A stretch of DNA of 64,000 bases from Chrysoporthe austroafricana (lineage: Eukaryota > Ascomycota > Sordariomycetes > Diaporthales > Cryphonectriaceae): contig JYIP02000014.1 of the NCBI GenBank assembly GCA_001051155.2, forward strand, positions 405,182-469,181. Reading direction: 5' to 3'. Under the pieces are notes generated by a model. It searched no databases and was not told where the DNA came from. It saw nothing but the letters and a program-made list of their open reading frames with translations. Numbering within the stretch: the first letter of the stretch is position 1; each line of letters starts with the position of its first letter. Shown here piece by piece: positions 21,648 through 33,477 of the stretch. The position numbers were made by a program, and so were the translations under genes.

Positions 21648-22862
21648 TCCTCCGCCCCAGGTGTCCTCTAATTTGGCTGAAATTCTGGTGTAGCATCTGC
21701 ACTCGCCACGGTCGAAGCTCGCCGCTTACACACACCCACTGCCAGCAGTTCAGGTAAGACCCGTCGTTCGGACATTCAGACTTCCAATCCTGACCAGACT
21801 AGGCGTTCCCAAAATCAGAAATAGCTGCTCTAGACGAGGGCCACATCGTGGGCACCATGGAGTGCACCGTGATAACGACACAGCATTATGATCATGCTAT
21901 CTAGACCAGCTTCGAGCAACGCTGCCTGGTTGCTGGGTTTTATCAACGCGAAAATGGTAGGCCATCGCACAGTACGGATGCATCCCACTGGTACTTTATT
22001 CTTGTTCTTTTACTATGTGTTCTGCTATAGCACAACTACCATTCTAGCTGCATAGCGACGGAACGGGAAAACTGGCATGGTATTCGTGGACTGTGGTATA
22101 TGAGGGTCATATTCTAGCTGACTCTCGCACTGTGCACCTCACGCCCTTGTTAAACAAAGATTTGTGTTTTTTTCTTCTTTTATCCGATGCGACCTAGACG
22201 TGCTATTGATTTACTTTCTTCATCATTTCTGTGCCTATGCTCCAATTGCACGATCCTGACGGGTCTCGCTACTTACCCAAGTGACAGTCGCAGCTCAACC
22301 AAGCCACAAGGGCGACGGGTCTCCCGATTACCTGAATCGCCGGCAAGTCCTTGAACTGCCTTGCATCGGAAAACTTGCTCCGCCCCATTCATTTGCACAC
22401 GGTTCTACCACCGGCTATGTAGTTCAATAGCAGCTTGGAATCACCTTGCACAGACGTCCTGCGCCAGCCTGGCACATCGGACACACATGACGAAAGCCAT
22501 GTCTCACAGGCAAACCCTCGATAGGCTTTCCGCTGCGATTACGTCTCACAAGTCGGGTGGCTGCGCGCGCCCGGGTCGGTCACCTCGACGAGGGGCGCTG
22601 CATGGGCGAGCGCAAACACGCCCTCCGAAGGGAGGTCCTGCACGGAGGGCAGATGCATGGCGGAAGCGCTGGTGCGCCGTGAGGTGCTCGGCAGGGGGGA
22701 CGGCTACATAAGAGCTGTGAAGGTCCCCTGACCGCCCTGGTGATGTCCTTCGTGAGGAGTATGCGTGTCTGGCCTCTGGGGGACTGACTACTTGCCTCTT
22801 CACTATCCTCTTTCTGTCTGCTGGTCTGTCTGTCTATTCATTACGCGCCCCACGGGTGAAAT
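21648..22862. other. Intergenic, no gene seen
   Basis: About 1.2 kb of mixed composition between TAD2 and the DUF6594 gene; neither strand has a supported coding exon. Confidence 0.5.
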
Positions 22863-24361
22863 ATGCACGACACGGCGGCGCGCGAGGATGCAACGCGGGC
22901 GGACGCGGGTCCGGTGCAGGAACAAACCGAGCGTGTGATCACGAACAACTCGGACGCCGGCGAGGGACGACCCAATGACGAGGATGGGGAGGAAGGGGAG
23001 GAGGAAGAAGAAGAGGAGGAGGAGGAGGAGGAGGAGGAACAGCGACCGCCAGGGCCGGCCGGCTACGCCCACCTGGCGCAGTTCATGGTCAAGACGCAGC
23101 ACGGCATGGTCCGGCGCTACAAGGAACTCTCGCTGATGAACCTGCTCTACTTGCAGGCCGAGATCTACTACCTCAAGGCGGATCTGGATGCAGAGACGGC
23201 AGCTGACGCGGCATGCACAGGCGACGCGGAGAGGCCGTTCTGGGACTACCACTGGCGGTCGCTCGCCACGTCCGGGAACCGGGGTGAGGGGCGGCGCTGG
23301 AAGATCTGGCTGCGGCTTCGACGGGTGCTTTATGAGTACTGTACATTTCCCCTTCCCTCTCCAACCCCTCCACTGGTGGGATGATGAAGACGGCACGGCT
23401 GGCAGGAAGAAAAGAAGAGCTAACACGCACGGTACGCACACACTAGACGACGCGATCGACAAGCACAGCCGCGTCGCGGCCCTCCGGCCGCCGACCGACG
23501 GGCAGCGCGCGATCCTGTCCGACTACGTGGGCGACGACGCGCTCAACGGCGGCCGCTGCGCGTTCCGGTCCGCGGAGCTGCGCGGCACCGACCCGCCGGC
23601 GTACGAGCGGCGCCACCTTGACGACCTGGTCATGTTCGAGGTGCCGGCCAACGGCGAGAACGGCCTGCTGGACCGGTGGTTCGTGCATCCGGCGCTGATG
23701 GTCCTGCACCGCGTGCTGAGGAGGGGGAAGGTGAGGAGCCCAACTCGGTGTATCAGCCTGGCGAGAGCGAGGGAGACAGATGCTGATGGCCCCTGTGTTC
23801 TGCCTTTTCTAGAACACCATCCAGGAGGACCTCGAAGCCGGGCTGCCGCCCCCGGGCGAGAGCGAGAACGAGAACGAGAAGGGGGGGACGGCGGCCGCCA
23901 GGCGGACGATAGGGCTGTACCAGTACGCGGCCCCCGGGTACGACCTGCTGACCAAGATCATCCGCACGGTGGTCTCCATCTCGCTGGCGTGCGCGGCCGT
24001 GGTGAGTCTGAACGCGGTGCCGGACCAGAACATCCGGGTCGGCATGGTGTGCGCGTTCTCAGTGGTGTTCTCGCTGTCGATGAGCATCTTCAGCCACGCG
24101 AGCGGGATCCAGGTGTTTGCCGTCACTGCTGCGTGAGTCTCTCTCTTTCCCCCCCTTCCCTCCCTCCCCCCTCTCTTCCTCCCCCTTACTCTTCTCGGCC
24201 TCAGCCGCCGTCCTCTGCCTCAACTCTACCGAGAATAGCCTTGGGGCTGTCCATACTTATTGGCAGAGACTCCTCCTTTTGTTCTTAACTGTGTCTTACT
24301 TTTATCTACTCGCAGATTCATGAGTGTGCAGTTGGTTTTTGTGGGCGGGGGCGGAGGTTGA
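22863..24361 (+). CDS. DUF6594-type fungal membrane protein
   Basis: Four exons: 22863-23340, 23447-23730, 23813-24132 and 24316-24361, 375 residues. After an acidic N-terminus with a long run of Glu (GAG/GAA repeat near 22985-23040) comes the DUF6594 opening GYAHLAQFMV, then the helical core (YKELSLMNLLYLQAEIYYLK). The C-terminal part has three hydrophobic segments (SISLACAAVVSL, VGMVCAFSVVFSLSMSIF and VFAVTAAFMSVQLVFV), the last split by a 183-nt polypyrimidine-rich intron. The family is common and expanded in Pezizomycotina; its function is unknown. The donor of intron 1 is GTACAT with an upstream-of-acceptor CTAAC branch at 23420. Unusual: the Glu tract is likely a length-variable coding repeat. 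Confidence 0.82.
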
Positions 24362-25252
24362 ACCAAAGGAGATGGGTCTGCGCAGGGGGATACCCAGACA
24401 CGTCAGAGCAGGCCGGGGATCGGAGGCGTTTCGGGGGATATGGAAGGTTTTATAGAATGCGTTTCAAGACTCAGGGAGACGAGACGAGTCAAAATCCAGA
24501 CGATTGCCATCTTGATTGCTTCGTACCAGCAAGAAACGTTCCTGCCTTTGACTTGATGGCCCCAATAAGCTGCGATGGATCGGCGCCAAAGGGTTGAGTT
24601 CACATGAGACAATGCCGCACGCACACCCTACTCGTCTCCTTGAAGATGTGTGTATAGTATTTTAGGCAGAAAGGAGGTGGAGAAACTATTATGGATGGAG
24701 CATGCGATCCTGTCCACTGAGGCGACAACTACATATCAAGAGCCAAAGATCTGCAACCGGGGTGGAGATCGGGAAGACGGGAAGTATTTCCGCTAGGAAC
24801 ATGGAAACACATTCGAGGGTCTCTCCGTATGACGACCTAACGCGTAGTGACTTTCCTGGACGCCTATATCGCCGTGTGAAAAGCGCCTGTCTTTCTGAAT
24901 CGCCCAGGTTGAAGAGTGCTCCTGGATATCGCAGGCTGGCTTCTGAGCATTGGGAGCCGGTGGCCCTCTTGCCTCTGCAAATATCCTACCACCTGGAGGT
25001 TTGCGTTGAAATACAGGTCTGATCCACGGCACATGTGTGGTTGTACCTGTGTGCACTGCTCCGTTACCGCTTGAAGCGGCACCGACTTCCCCGAACCACA
25101 CCACCTGAGGACCAAAGCCATCAGATAAAGGCTACCCACCCCTCATGCAGCCATCTGAGCACGATTCATTTACAACATTGACACCGGAGGCAACTCTTCA
25201 CTGAAAACAAAAGGAACCATTGTTCGGCCATACATATCACAAGAGAATAGTT
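24362..25252. other. Intergenic, no gene seen
   Basis: Nothing beyond short overlapping frames; probably 3' flank of the DUF6594 gene and promoter of the GFA gene. Confidence 0.5.
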
Positions 25253-26536
25253 ATGATGGATCCATCCACAAGACAACCTGGTGAAGCTTCTCCGCATCAC
25301 AACTCGGAAGGTGACAAGATTGGGGGATCTTCGGCCTCACTGACAATAACCTGCCACTGTGGAAAATATCGACAGAGTATCCAGCCACGCCAGGTGGAGA
25401 CAGGAGGCCGCGCAGCGCCCGTCATCGAGTTCTGCGACTGTGAATCATGCCGCCGCAGCTCGGGGGTCCTATTCGTCTCGTACCTCACCATCCTCCCGCC
25501 GCGCAAATCCGATGGGCTGCGCTGGTACAACTGCGTGGATGAATCGGAGGGGTCTCGACGAGGGTTCTGTGCCACCTGTGGCTGTCACCTTTTCAAGCAG
25601 ACACACAGGGTGTCGGGCGCTGACGGGAGCAGCCACGCTCCGGCCCAGACGCCTCAGGCCCCCGGCGATGCGGCTCTTTTAGATTCAGGTCTTTGGTGGG
25701 TTGCCACAGGAACCATTGCCGAGTCTCCTCCAGATCCGCAAGCAATCTCATTGACACCGAGCGGATCTCACACAAGTGATGGCGGGCTCCTGAAGTATCT
25801 CTTCCCGGGAGTGACCAGCAATGAGACTTCGGGAGGTCATCATACACCAGCGGATCACTTCGGAGGAAGTTGTGCTTGCGGCCAGGTTGAGCTCAGAGTC
25901 CGCCCAGCCAGCAGGTCGGACCTTGAAGGAGATCGAGCCCCATGGTCGCCGTATGCCGACCTTCTCGAGCCCTTCGCAAGTACCCCAAGCTCCGTTGTCA
26001 AAAATCCCGGCAACGAAAAATGGTGGATACGCACAGGAGATGATCGTCTCAGATACCTTGCCGGCACTTGCGCATGTCGGTCCTGCAGGCTGATCACCGG
26101 CTTCGAGGTCCAGACCTGGGCCTTCATCCCGCGCGAGAACATCTCCGTCCGCCTCAACCTGCCTACAGGCATGGAGTGGCGCCAGCTCGACTTCAACGAC
26201 CTCGGCGCGCTGGGCGTAGACGTCAACCCCCTCTCCCAGTACGAGTCCTCGGGCGACACCTTCCGCCACTTCTGCTCCCGGTGTGGGACGACCGCGTTCT
26301 GGCGGAACAAGGAGCGTCCCGACCTCGTGGACTTGAGCGCCGGCCTGTTGGGCCCCGGCGGGGCCGGAGAGGCACTGGCCGAGACATATCTGGAGTGGTG
26401 GAAGCAGAGGGTCAGCTTCTTCGAGGATTGCGACAACGATCGGGCTGGTTGGGTGGGCCGCTGGGCCCGTACGCTGGCTACGAATCTTCAGGAGGGCCTT
26501 GGTGGTCGACATGAATCCATCACGCCTCTGCCCTAG
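25253..26536 (+). CDS. Two-domain GFA/CENP-V (glutathione-dependent formaldehyde-activating-like) protein
   Basis: A single exon of 427 residues from the first of two in-frame ATGs. Two zinc-binding GFA modules are visible. The first has CHCG, then FCDCESCRRSSG, then CATCGCHLF, and ends in WWVATG. The second has GSCACGQVELRV, then CACRSCRLITGFEVQTWAF, then CSRCGTTAFW. This CxCG / CxxC / CxxCG arrangement ligates two zinc ions per module. Family members bind or process glutathione adducts; the substrate of most fungal paralogues is unknown. The linker (about residues 125-205) is Ser/Thr/Pro-rich. No introns, unlike its neighbours. Confidence 0.85.
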   Translation: MMDPSTRQPGEASPHHNSEGDKIGGSSASLTITCHCGKYRQSIQPRQVETGGRAAPVIEFCDCESCRRSSGVLFVSYLTILPPRKSDGLRWYNCVDESEGSRRGFCATCGCHLFKQTHRVSGADGSSHAPAQTPQAPGDAALLDSGLWWVATGTIAESPPDPQAISLTPSGSHTSDGGLLKYLFPGVTSNETSGGHHTPADHFGGSCACGQVELRVRPASRSDLEGDRAPWSPYADLLEPFASTPSSVVKNPGNEKWWIRTGDDRLRYLAGTCACRSCRLITGFEVQTWAFIPRENISVRLNLPTGMEWRQLDFNDLGALGVDVNPLSQYESSGDTFRHFCSRCGTTAFWRNKERPDLVDLSAGLLGPGGAGEALAETYLEWWKQRVSFFEDCDNDRAGWVGRWARTLATNLQEGLGGRHESITPLP

Positions 26537-27123
26537 ACGAAGGAAGGCGATAATTGGAAGTGGCTTCACTAGGTCTGTCCGATCTACTCTCTGGGGTATC
26601 CGAATTTCATGAGCAGTTATTGACTCATCTATTTCAGCCCATCAATGCCATTGTTCAAAGTACTTTGTTAAAGGGTACTGTCGGCCACTTCTAAATGTTG
26701 GATGAGGGTTATTGTCTGTTGATTGATCATGGCTTTTTTATGAAACTATGGGTCCTGGCAAATTCTGATGATAGGAATGTGACTATGTCTCATCTCCCAG
26801 TTTCCTCTCTCACGCAAAGATGGTGGATGAATCTGCAGTCCACCGTCTTCTATGCACTGTTTAAATTACCATGATAGAACAGAAACTGAAGTGAAATCGG
26901 TCCCAAGAACTACGCTTAGAGATCCGCCACAAAGAGGACGACTACAGGTATGTCATAAGCTCCACCTAAGTCCACCGGAAGATTCGCTCGTTCCTGTGAC
27001 TTTGGCCCTTGTGGTCCTGGCTCGCCCCATGTGAGAGGCGACGTTGCTTTTGTATTCATGCTGAACGAACTCGTGAAACCCCCTCACGTCGTCCTTTCGA
27101 ACAGTCGTTCGTGCCCTCCCATT
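26537..27123. other. Intergenic between convergent genes
   Basis: 3' flanks of the GFA protein and the Rex exonuclease gene; moderately AT-rich, no coding signal. Confidence 0.5.
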
Positions 27124-28552
27124 TCAACCAGTAGAGCTCTGGCTGGAGACCAGGGCTTGAGCAAGGTTGAGAACGTTCCAATGAGCAATATCTCGAGCAG
27201 CAATAGCGTCCTCGACACTATCGTGTCCACGCTTGCCTGTCTGTATGTCTCTGCCAAGTCGCTCCTTTGTCAAAGTTTTCAGAGAAAAAGGACCGGAACC
27301 CTTTGGCCGTTTCTTGCGCTGTCCTGTCTGTTCCTGAGGGTTCGATACCTGTTGCCCTGGTGCGGCCGACACATTCGGTGCGTCTGCCTTTTCTGGCTCG
27401 TCTGGAGCGGCCTTGTCATCCTTTTCCCGCAAAGCAGCAAGTGACTCGACGAGGAAAGTGTCCACAATACAATTGTGGATCCATCGCAGCGCATTCATGT
27501 CGTTCTGCCCGGAGTGGGCGACCACGATGGTATCCGGCCCAACAAATTTCCAGACGGCTTCTCTGGCTGCTGCATTCCCCAAGAAGCACTCCTGTCTCGT
27601 TCTGGCCTGCACCAACTGACCGTACGTAACGCCAGAGAAACGGGGGTTGGAGTGGAGAAGACGTTCGTCGGGAAACACCAATTTATCGATGAGCACCTCG
27701 CAGGTGAAGTAGTCAATGAGTGTGACACGGACAAGCACGGGCTCATTAGTGATGCTGTGACCCATCTCGCAATCGATTGCTACTGCCAGGCGGCGGGACT
27801 CGGAAATCGGGACGGCTGGAGTCCTGTAGTATCTGTAACGTCGTTCCAGTTCTCCTGGCTTGTATATGGCAGCAATATGCTCGGGCGAAGCCTTGCAGGG
27901 CTGACTGAACATATTGGCCTTGCAGCATGACCAGATCTGAACACGAGGGAGACATGATGTCAGCAAAGGCCATCCAAGTTTCCGAGACAAGTCAGAAACG
28001 TACTCTGCCATTGGAAGTCCCGCTATGATACTTGCAGACCTGCTTCGGGGGCTTCGGGGGAGTCTGCTTGAGAACGTCTCCACCACTAACCGCCACTATG
28101 GGAGCTCCGACGGCAACGCCTGCCGATGCGTGACCTGTCTCAGGCGTTGCGACAGAGTGGCTGCTTGCATTCGTCTCCCGCTTGTCATAGTTCTTGGGGG
28201 CTCTCTTTGGGAGAGCTGTAAATCTTATCAGTATGATGCTACGTGGCTAGACACAGATAATAATGTACTTGCATTTGTGGCATCTCCGGCACTTCCGCTT
28301 CTGCGCCAGGTCTGCCTCTGTCAAAGCTTTCATAATGTAACCAGCCTTTTCAAGCGACCGCCTGGTCTGCAGGAGCTGCTGGAGTTGCTTTAGGTATGAA
28401 TCCTTGTTCTCCAGAAGCAATGCGCCGGAGACGGAAATCTGAAGTGGAAAGGGCGTGGTGCTAGAAGATGCATTGCCAGGTAGGTCTTCCTGGCCCGAAG
28501 CTGGCCTCATTGGCAAGGAGACTTGAGCAGATGGCTGATCCGACTGATCCAT
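27124..28552 (-). CDS. Rex-family DEDDh RNA exonuclease (Rex3-like)
   Basis: Three exons: 28552-28273, 28215-28004 and 27936-27124, 434 residues. The N-terminal half has Cys/His pairs (CRRCHK, then CKYHSG, then WSCCKANMFSQPC...H) that resemble the zinc-binding region of Rex3/REXO1-like proteins. The exonuclease domain follows: AIDCEMG (Exo I Asp and Glu), NCIVDTFLVE (Exo II/III Asp) and HDSVEDAIAARD (DEDDh His and final Asp). Yeast Rex proteins trim 3' ends of 5.8S, 5S, RNase MRP and other small RNAs. The insert between Exo II and the HDS motif is Lys/Pro-rich. Intron 1 is a GC-AG intron (donor GCAAGT); the alternative GT four bases downstream breaks the frame. It is transcribed divergently from the dynamin-like gene. 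Confidence 0.85.
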
Positions 28553-29511
28553 GACGGCTTAAACTTGATGTCACCTCAGGCATACAAGAAAACTTTCCGA
28601 ATACAGGATAAAAGATTAGAAGCAGTGTATTGAGCGTATGTAAGCACGGAAGTTGCGAAAAGAAAGAAAAGAGCTTTTTCGGAGGGGAGGAAAGATGTAG
28701 TGGTCAGCTTCGTACGTGTATGTCTTGTGATGATGACTCATCAACCGCGGAAGTTGTCGATGCAGGCAACGTGGATGTGACGTGTGCAAGCAGCCGTCTC
28801 AGCGCACTGGCACAACCCAGGCACAATTTCTCCCGATTTTATATCACGTTTTCTCGACCGAGGATTGCCCTGACCATATGGCCAGTCCATAGGCCAGGCC
28901 CCAGCGCGGCAAGCCATGCGAACGCTAGGACACCAAGTGTAATAATAAGCTGTGGCGGACATTTGCCCTTCTCGTCGATCCAACAACCCGAGGGTCGAAA
29001 CAATATACCAACATGTCCGTCTTGTCACAATCATGCTACAGGATTTCTCTGGAGGTCCCCAGATAGTAACGCGGCTCGCTCATGCCAGCAGAAATGATGT
29101 GTCTCAGACTGATTGGCGGAGAGATCTGCCTTGTTGAAACAAATGCCTCCCAACATGCACGAGGCCTTCCAGTTTCTAACCAGTTGGGGGGCTCATTTCT
29201 GTAGCTCAGCTCACTAAAGATGTAGGAGGCCTATGAGAAAACCAACGTTTTCAATTTACTTCCTAGACCACTAGATCCCTTAGCTCGATCTTTCGGCACT
29301 CACATCTATCAGTCCGTTCATTTGCTATGCGATAAATCATGTATTAAAAGGAAGGTAATCCCACCGCCCAAGTAGGTAGCTTGGGTCGAGTGCGGTTGTT
29401 CCAAGCTCCTTTCCACTGACTATCCCAGTCCTACACTCCTAGTTCTGCTATTTCCATCCTCTAATAATTAGTCTTGAATCGGCCCAAAGAGTTTTGGCAA
29501 GGATCTACGCC
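28553..29511. other. Shared upstream region of divergent Rex exonuclease and dynamin-like genes
   Basis: About 960 nt with no supported exon. It must contain both promoters. No specific operator could be assigned. Confidence 0.5.
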
Positions 29512-31942
29512 ATGGCTTCTCCAGCTCTCCAGTCGAAGGACCACAGACGCCTTCTCGACATCATCGACCAGCTTCGGTCTCAAGGCATCAGTAGATATGT
29601 CGACCTTCCTGAAATTATCGTCTGTGGTGATCAGTCTTCGGGAAAGAGCTCGGTGCTTGAAGCGATCTCAGGCATGTCATTTCCTACCAAGGATAACCTC
29701 TGCACCCGTTTCCCTACAGAGCTGGTCCTTCGTCGAGATAAATTGAGCGCATCCAAAGTCTCGATTAACCCCGGCCCTGAGCGATCGGGTGAGGAGAAGA
29801 AAAGGCTTTGCAGCTTCCAGGCGACCATAGACCCAAACAAGGGGCAGACATTGGGTGATGTTGTCGAGCAGGCGAAGAAGGCCATGGGACTCTCGGACCT
29901 CAAAGAGTTCAGCACCGACACTCTCAGGGTGGAGCTCAGCGGACCAGATCAGCCCCATCTCACCATGGTGGACTTGCCCGGTCTCTTCAGGGCGGGAAAT
30001 AGAGACCAATCGGTGAACAATGCCAAGACTGTCAGGAAGATGGTCAAGGGCTATATGAAGAGGCCGCGAAGCATCATCCTCGCAGTGGTTTCGGCAAAGA
30101 ACGATGCGGCTCTTCAAGAAGTGACCGAGATGGCACGGGAGTTGGACCCCACCGGGGACCGTACCCTGGGACTCATCACTAAGCCTGACTGTCTCGACGA
30201 TGGATCGGATATGGAGCGCTCCTACTTGAGCCTCGCCCAGAATCAAGACGTAGTGTTCCGACTTGGTTGGCACGTGCTCAAGAACCGAGACTACAAAATG
30301 AGGAATGCTTCACTGGCTGAGCGGAACGAAGCAGAGGAGGAATTCTTCTCCAAAGGCATCTGGACCTCTCTCGATCGCAGCTGTGTTGGAGTTGCATCCT
30401 TGAAACCTCGACTCAGCAACGTCCTCAAGAATCAGATCCTACGTCAGCTACCGAGTCTCCTTCGAGACGTCGAAACGAGCATATCCGACTGCCAGCAGAG
30501 ACTCCAGCAGCTCGGCACGCCTCGCGTCACAGTCCCTGAACAGCGTCGGTACCTCCTTCAAGTGAGCCAGAGCTTCTCCACCTTGTTGACCGCAGCGGTG
30601 GACGGCGTGTACAACGACGCATTCTTTGGCAGCAGCAAGACAGAAGAGGGCTCTCAGAAGCGCCTGCGCGCTATTGTCCAGAATACCTTGAGCGAGTTCG
30701 AGGAGAGCATGCGAAGGGAAGGCCAGGCACGAACCATCATCGAGTCTCCAGCCGATAGTGTAACATGCAGCCCTTCACAGGTCTCTCGGTCTGAGTACCT
30801 CGATGAGGTCAAGGATCTGATGAGGAGGAACAGAGGCTGTGAGCTGCCAGGCACCTTCAACCCTCTCATTGTCGGCGAGCTGTTCTTGGAGCAGTGCCAA
30901 CCGTGGCGACACATTGCTGCTAGCCTGACCCAGGACATCCTCGACTCCGTGTACAGGACGACGCAGAGTATTCTTGACTATGTCGCCGTCTCTGAGGTGG
31001 CCGACGGCGTCTGGCACATCATCAATAAGGGCATTGAGAATCTGAAACTCGAGTGTAACAACAAAGTGACGGAACTTCTAAAACCCCACTACTCTGGTCA
31101 TCCCATCACATACAACCACTATCTTACAGACCAGGTGAAGAAAGCCCAGTCTGACCGTCTCAAGAAGTCCTTCGAAACGGAGATGATGAAAGTCCTCGGC
31201 CGCCAATGCTTTGAGCCTGGTCAAGTGACCACCAGCATATCAGCAAGTCACATTTTATTGCTGAAAGCCTTGGTAGAAAGCGATGAGGCAGATATGGAAC
31301 GTCATGCAGCCTCACTAGCTGTCGATTATATGCAGGCGTATTACAAAGTGAGTGGCCCTCCACTACGTCTGCCCACACCAGTCATCAAATTCAACGCATG
31401 AATCTCATGGAAACCTCCGATACGGCGTGCTGATAACTGCGTAGGTCGCCCGAAAGACATTTAGCGACAGCATAGCTGTGCTCGCAGTTGAGCACTGCGT
31501 CATCAGGAAGCTGCCCACGTTGTTTAGTCCAGATGTTGTGTATGAGCTGGAAGACGAAGAAGTCTCTCGACTTGTCGCCGAAAGCGAAGAGACCGGTGTT
31601 GAACGGTCTCGCTACGCTGAGAAGCTCAGCATTCTTGAGACCGGCTTATCTGACCTCAAATTGCTGGGCAAAAACCACATCCTGCTCACACACGGTAAGT
31701 CTGTTTCCTTGCATTTTGGTCCACGATCCGCACATGTCAGCGCACACATGGTGTCTAGTGGATTACACTGTGTATCGAAATACCCCCAGGCTCACAATGA
31801 CGATCACACAGACTCAGTCGAACAAGGAGGCGACGAGGTTGAGATTGATAGCCAGCAAAGTGATGATGACGAGAAAATTTCATTTGAAGCTCTGACACCG
31901 ACAAGTAAAGGCGAAGCAGCAGAGCAAAACGAAGTTGCCTAA
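29512..31942 (+). CDS. Dynamin/Mx-like large GTPase
   Basis: Exons 29512-31347, 31445-31694 and 31812-31942 give 738 residues. The GTPase has G1 GDQSSGKSS (about residues 39-47), a Thr-bearing switch I (CTRFPTEL), G3 DLPG (about 154) and G4 TKPD (about 223). The stalk follows, and the C-terminus (TFSDSIAVLAVEHCVIRKLPTLFSPDVVYELEDEEVSRLVAE) is a GTPase effector domain. No PH domain or Pro-rich tail is present, so this is the soluble Mx/DLP-like type widespread and multi-copy in filamentous fungi; it probably oligomerises on membranes. Its cargo is unknown. The stretch 31695-31811 (117 nt) has splice signals but is also open in frame, so a 777-residue form is possible. Start: the ATG at 29512 is the first in the frame. 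Confidence 0.85.
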
Positions 31943-32923
31943 CTTTTCCTCAAAATAAGATAGAAGTTACTACTACTCTTTGAAAGACTGCATGACATCG
32001 ATGGCCTGACTTGATAATGAATCGCTTCCTAACTTGGTGAGAAAGATCGAGCGTGATCACCAGTATCCCCCATGGTTCCCACAACTTCCCATCCTTACCT
32101 TCGAGATCCCCCCTCTGCGTCAAAACGTAAGTTCACCAGCCCACGAGCAGGGTTTATTGGCCAATACACTCCATGCTAGTGAGGCTTCAAGGCAGCCCCG
32201 AGGCGGAACGACTTGGGGTGAGGCTATTCAAACGATGATGCCTGGTTCCAATATTTCTCTGTTGCGAGGATTGATTTTTTTATCGAGGTCTTTTTCTCTT
32301 AGACATCTGCAATTTTATCTCGCAGATATGTCTTAGTTGTGCCGTGTAACATCTTGGTGGACGAACCCCGAAACGGAATACTCGCGCACACCATTATCCT
32401 GCAGCATGTCTTACAGACGGACAGCCAAACGAAAGGGACTGTCAGAACTTATATGAGAATATATCTCGCCCTGGAGAAGCTCATCCTACCACTGCAAATA
32501 TCCTTTTTATCTCGCAGCTCCTCTACTAAGGATGATCTAATACTAGCCTAAGGGGCCTTAGTTCGCCTCCGACCGGACTGAAGCACGATTTTTACCGTTA
32601 TCAGAGACGTCAAGTTGCGTGTTGATATACTACCGTTATACCTCGTTATCAGTAGTCCTAGAAAATATTCAGACTTCGCAAGACCTTAAAATCATCGGAT
32701 CCGGATAGGCAGACTACTTTTGCAGACCAAACGGCAAGTCCGCAGCATAGGACGCCGAGGTGACGAGCAGTGCGGCATACATTTCAACAGTCTCAGATAC
32801 ACGACAAAGGCATAATAGTGTACCAGACCTTATCTCCAATGTGTTTCTATTTCTCCTTTTTATTTTTGTTTTCTTGTGTCAAGCTGGAGGGAAGTTAATC
32901 ACAGCTCATGTCGCCTGTACTCA
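31943..32923. other. Intergenic, AT-rich
   Basis: 3' flanks of two convergent genes. Short frames only; nothing recognisable. Confidence 0.5.
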
Positions 32924-33477
32924 TCAACGATGACGTCCTCCCTGCCGCTGAGCCCCTTCTGGCCTCGGGTCGAACCCTGCCCAACCCATGCCTTGCTCGT
33001 TGGCCTGCTTTTGCTTAGTTGAGCTCTTCTCTGTGACGCTCTCTACCGTGATGTTCTGTTCCTTGACACTCTGCGCCGAGCTGCCGCACACGGTCGTGCT
33101 CCACGACATGCTGCTTCGTAGCGTGCTGCTCCGCGTCGTGCTGCTCCGCGTCGCGCCTCCCGCCTTAGCCTTGGCGGCTGGCGACGTTTCGGAGGCAGAC
33201 AGAGCGTCCAGGGCCACCCCCTCCGAGGCCCGCTTCTTGGTGCGCTTCTCGGCATTCTTCTTGGTGCTCTTCTTGGTGCTCTTGGTCTTCTCCGTGTCGT
33301 CAGCTACAGCATCTCTGCTCTGGCTGTCGTCCCAAATGATGTTGGACAGTGGCATCACCTGGTTCGGACGTCAGTCACTTGCTTTAAGGCGAAAGTGGGG
33401 TAGTGAATGGGTACTTATACGATGGGCGGTGGATGGATTGTGGGTTTGTTTTGTTCAGTGGTGAAAGAGGTAATCAT
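32924..33477 (-). CDS. Lysine/serine-rich hypothetical protein
   Basis: Exon 1 (33477-33421) encodes 19 residues (MITSFTTEQNKPTIHPPPI). A 62-nt intron with a GTATAA donor, a CTGAC branch and a CAG acceptor joins it in phase to exon 2 (33358-32924), for 163 residues. The segment NIIWDDSQSRDAV is the only ordered-looking part. It is followed by Lys-rich repeats (KSTKKSTKKNAEKRTKKR), then a Ser/Thr/Arg-rich stretch with short direct repeats (RSSTTRSSTLRSS). The composition suggests a nucleic-acid-associated or disordered nuclear protein. Not recognised; exon 2 alone could start at the ATG at 33355. Confidence 0.5.

Noticed and set aside
20392..21735. 447-codon minus-strand frame opposite TAD2
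   Set aside because: It is the antisense shadow of the TAD2 deaminase exon, which carries HAE and PCVMC motifs.
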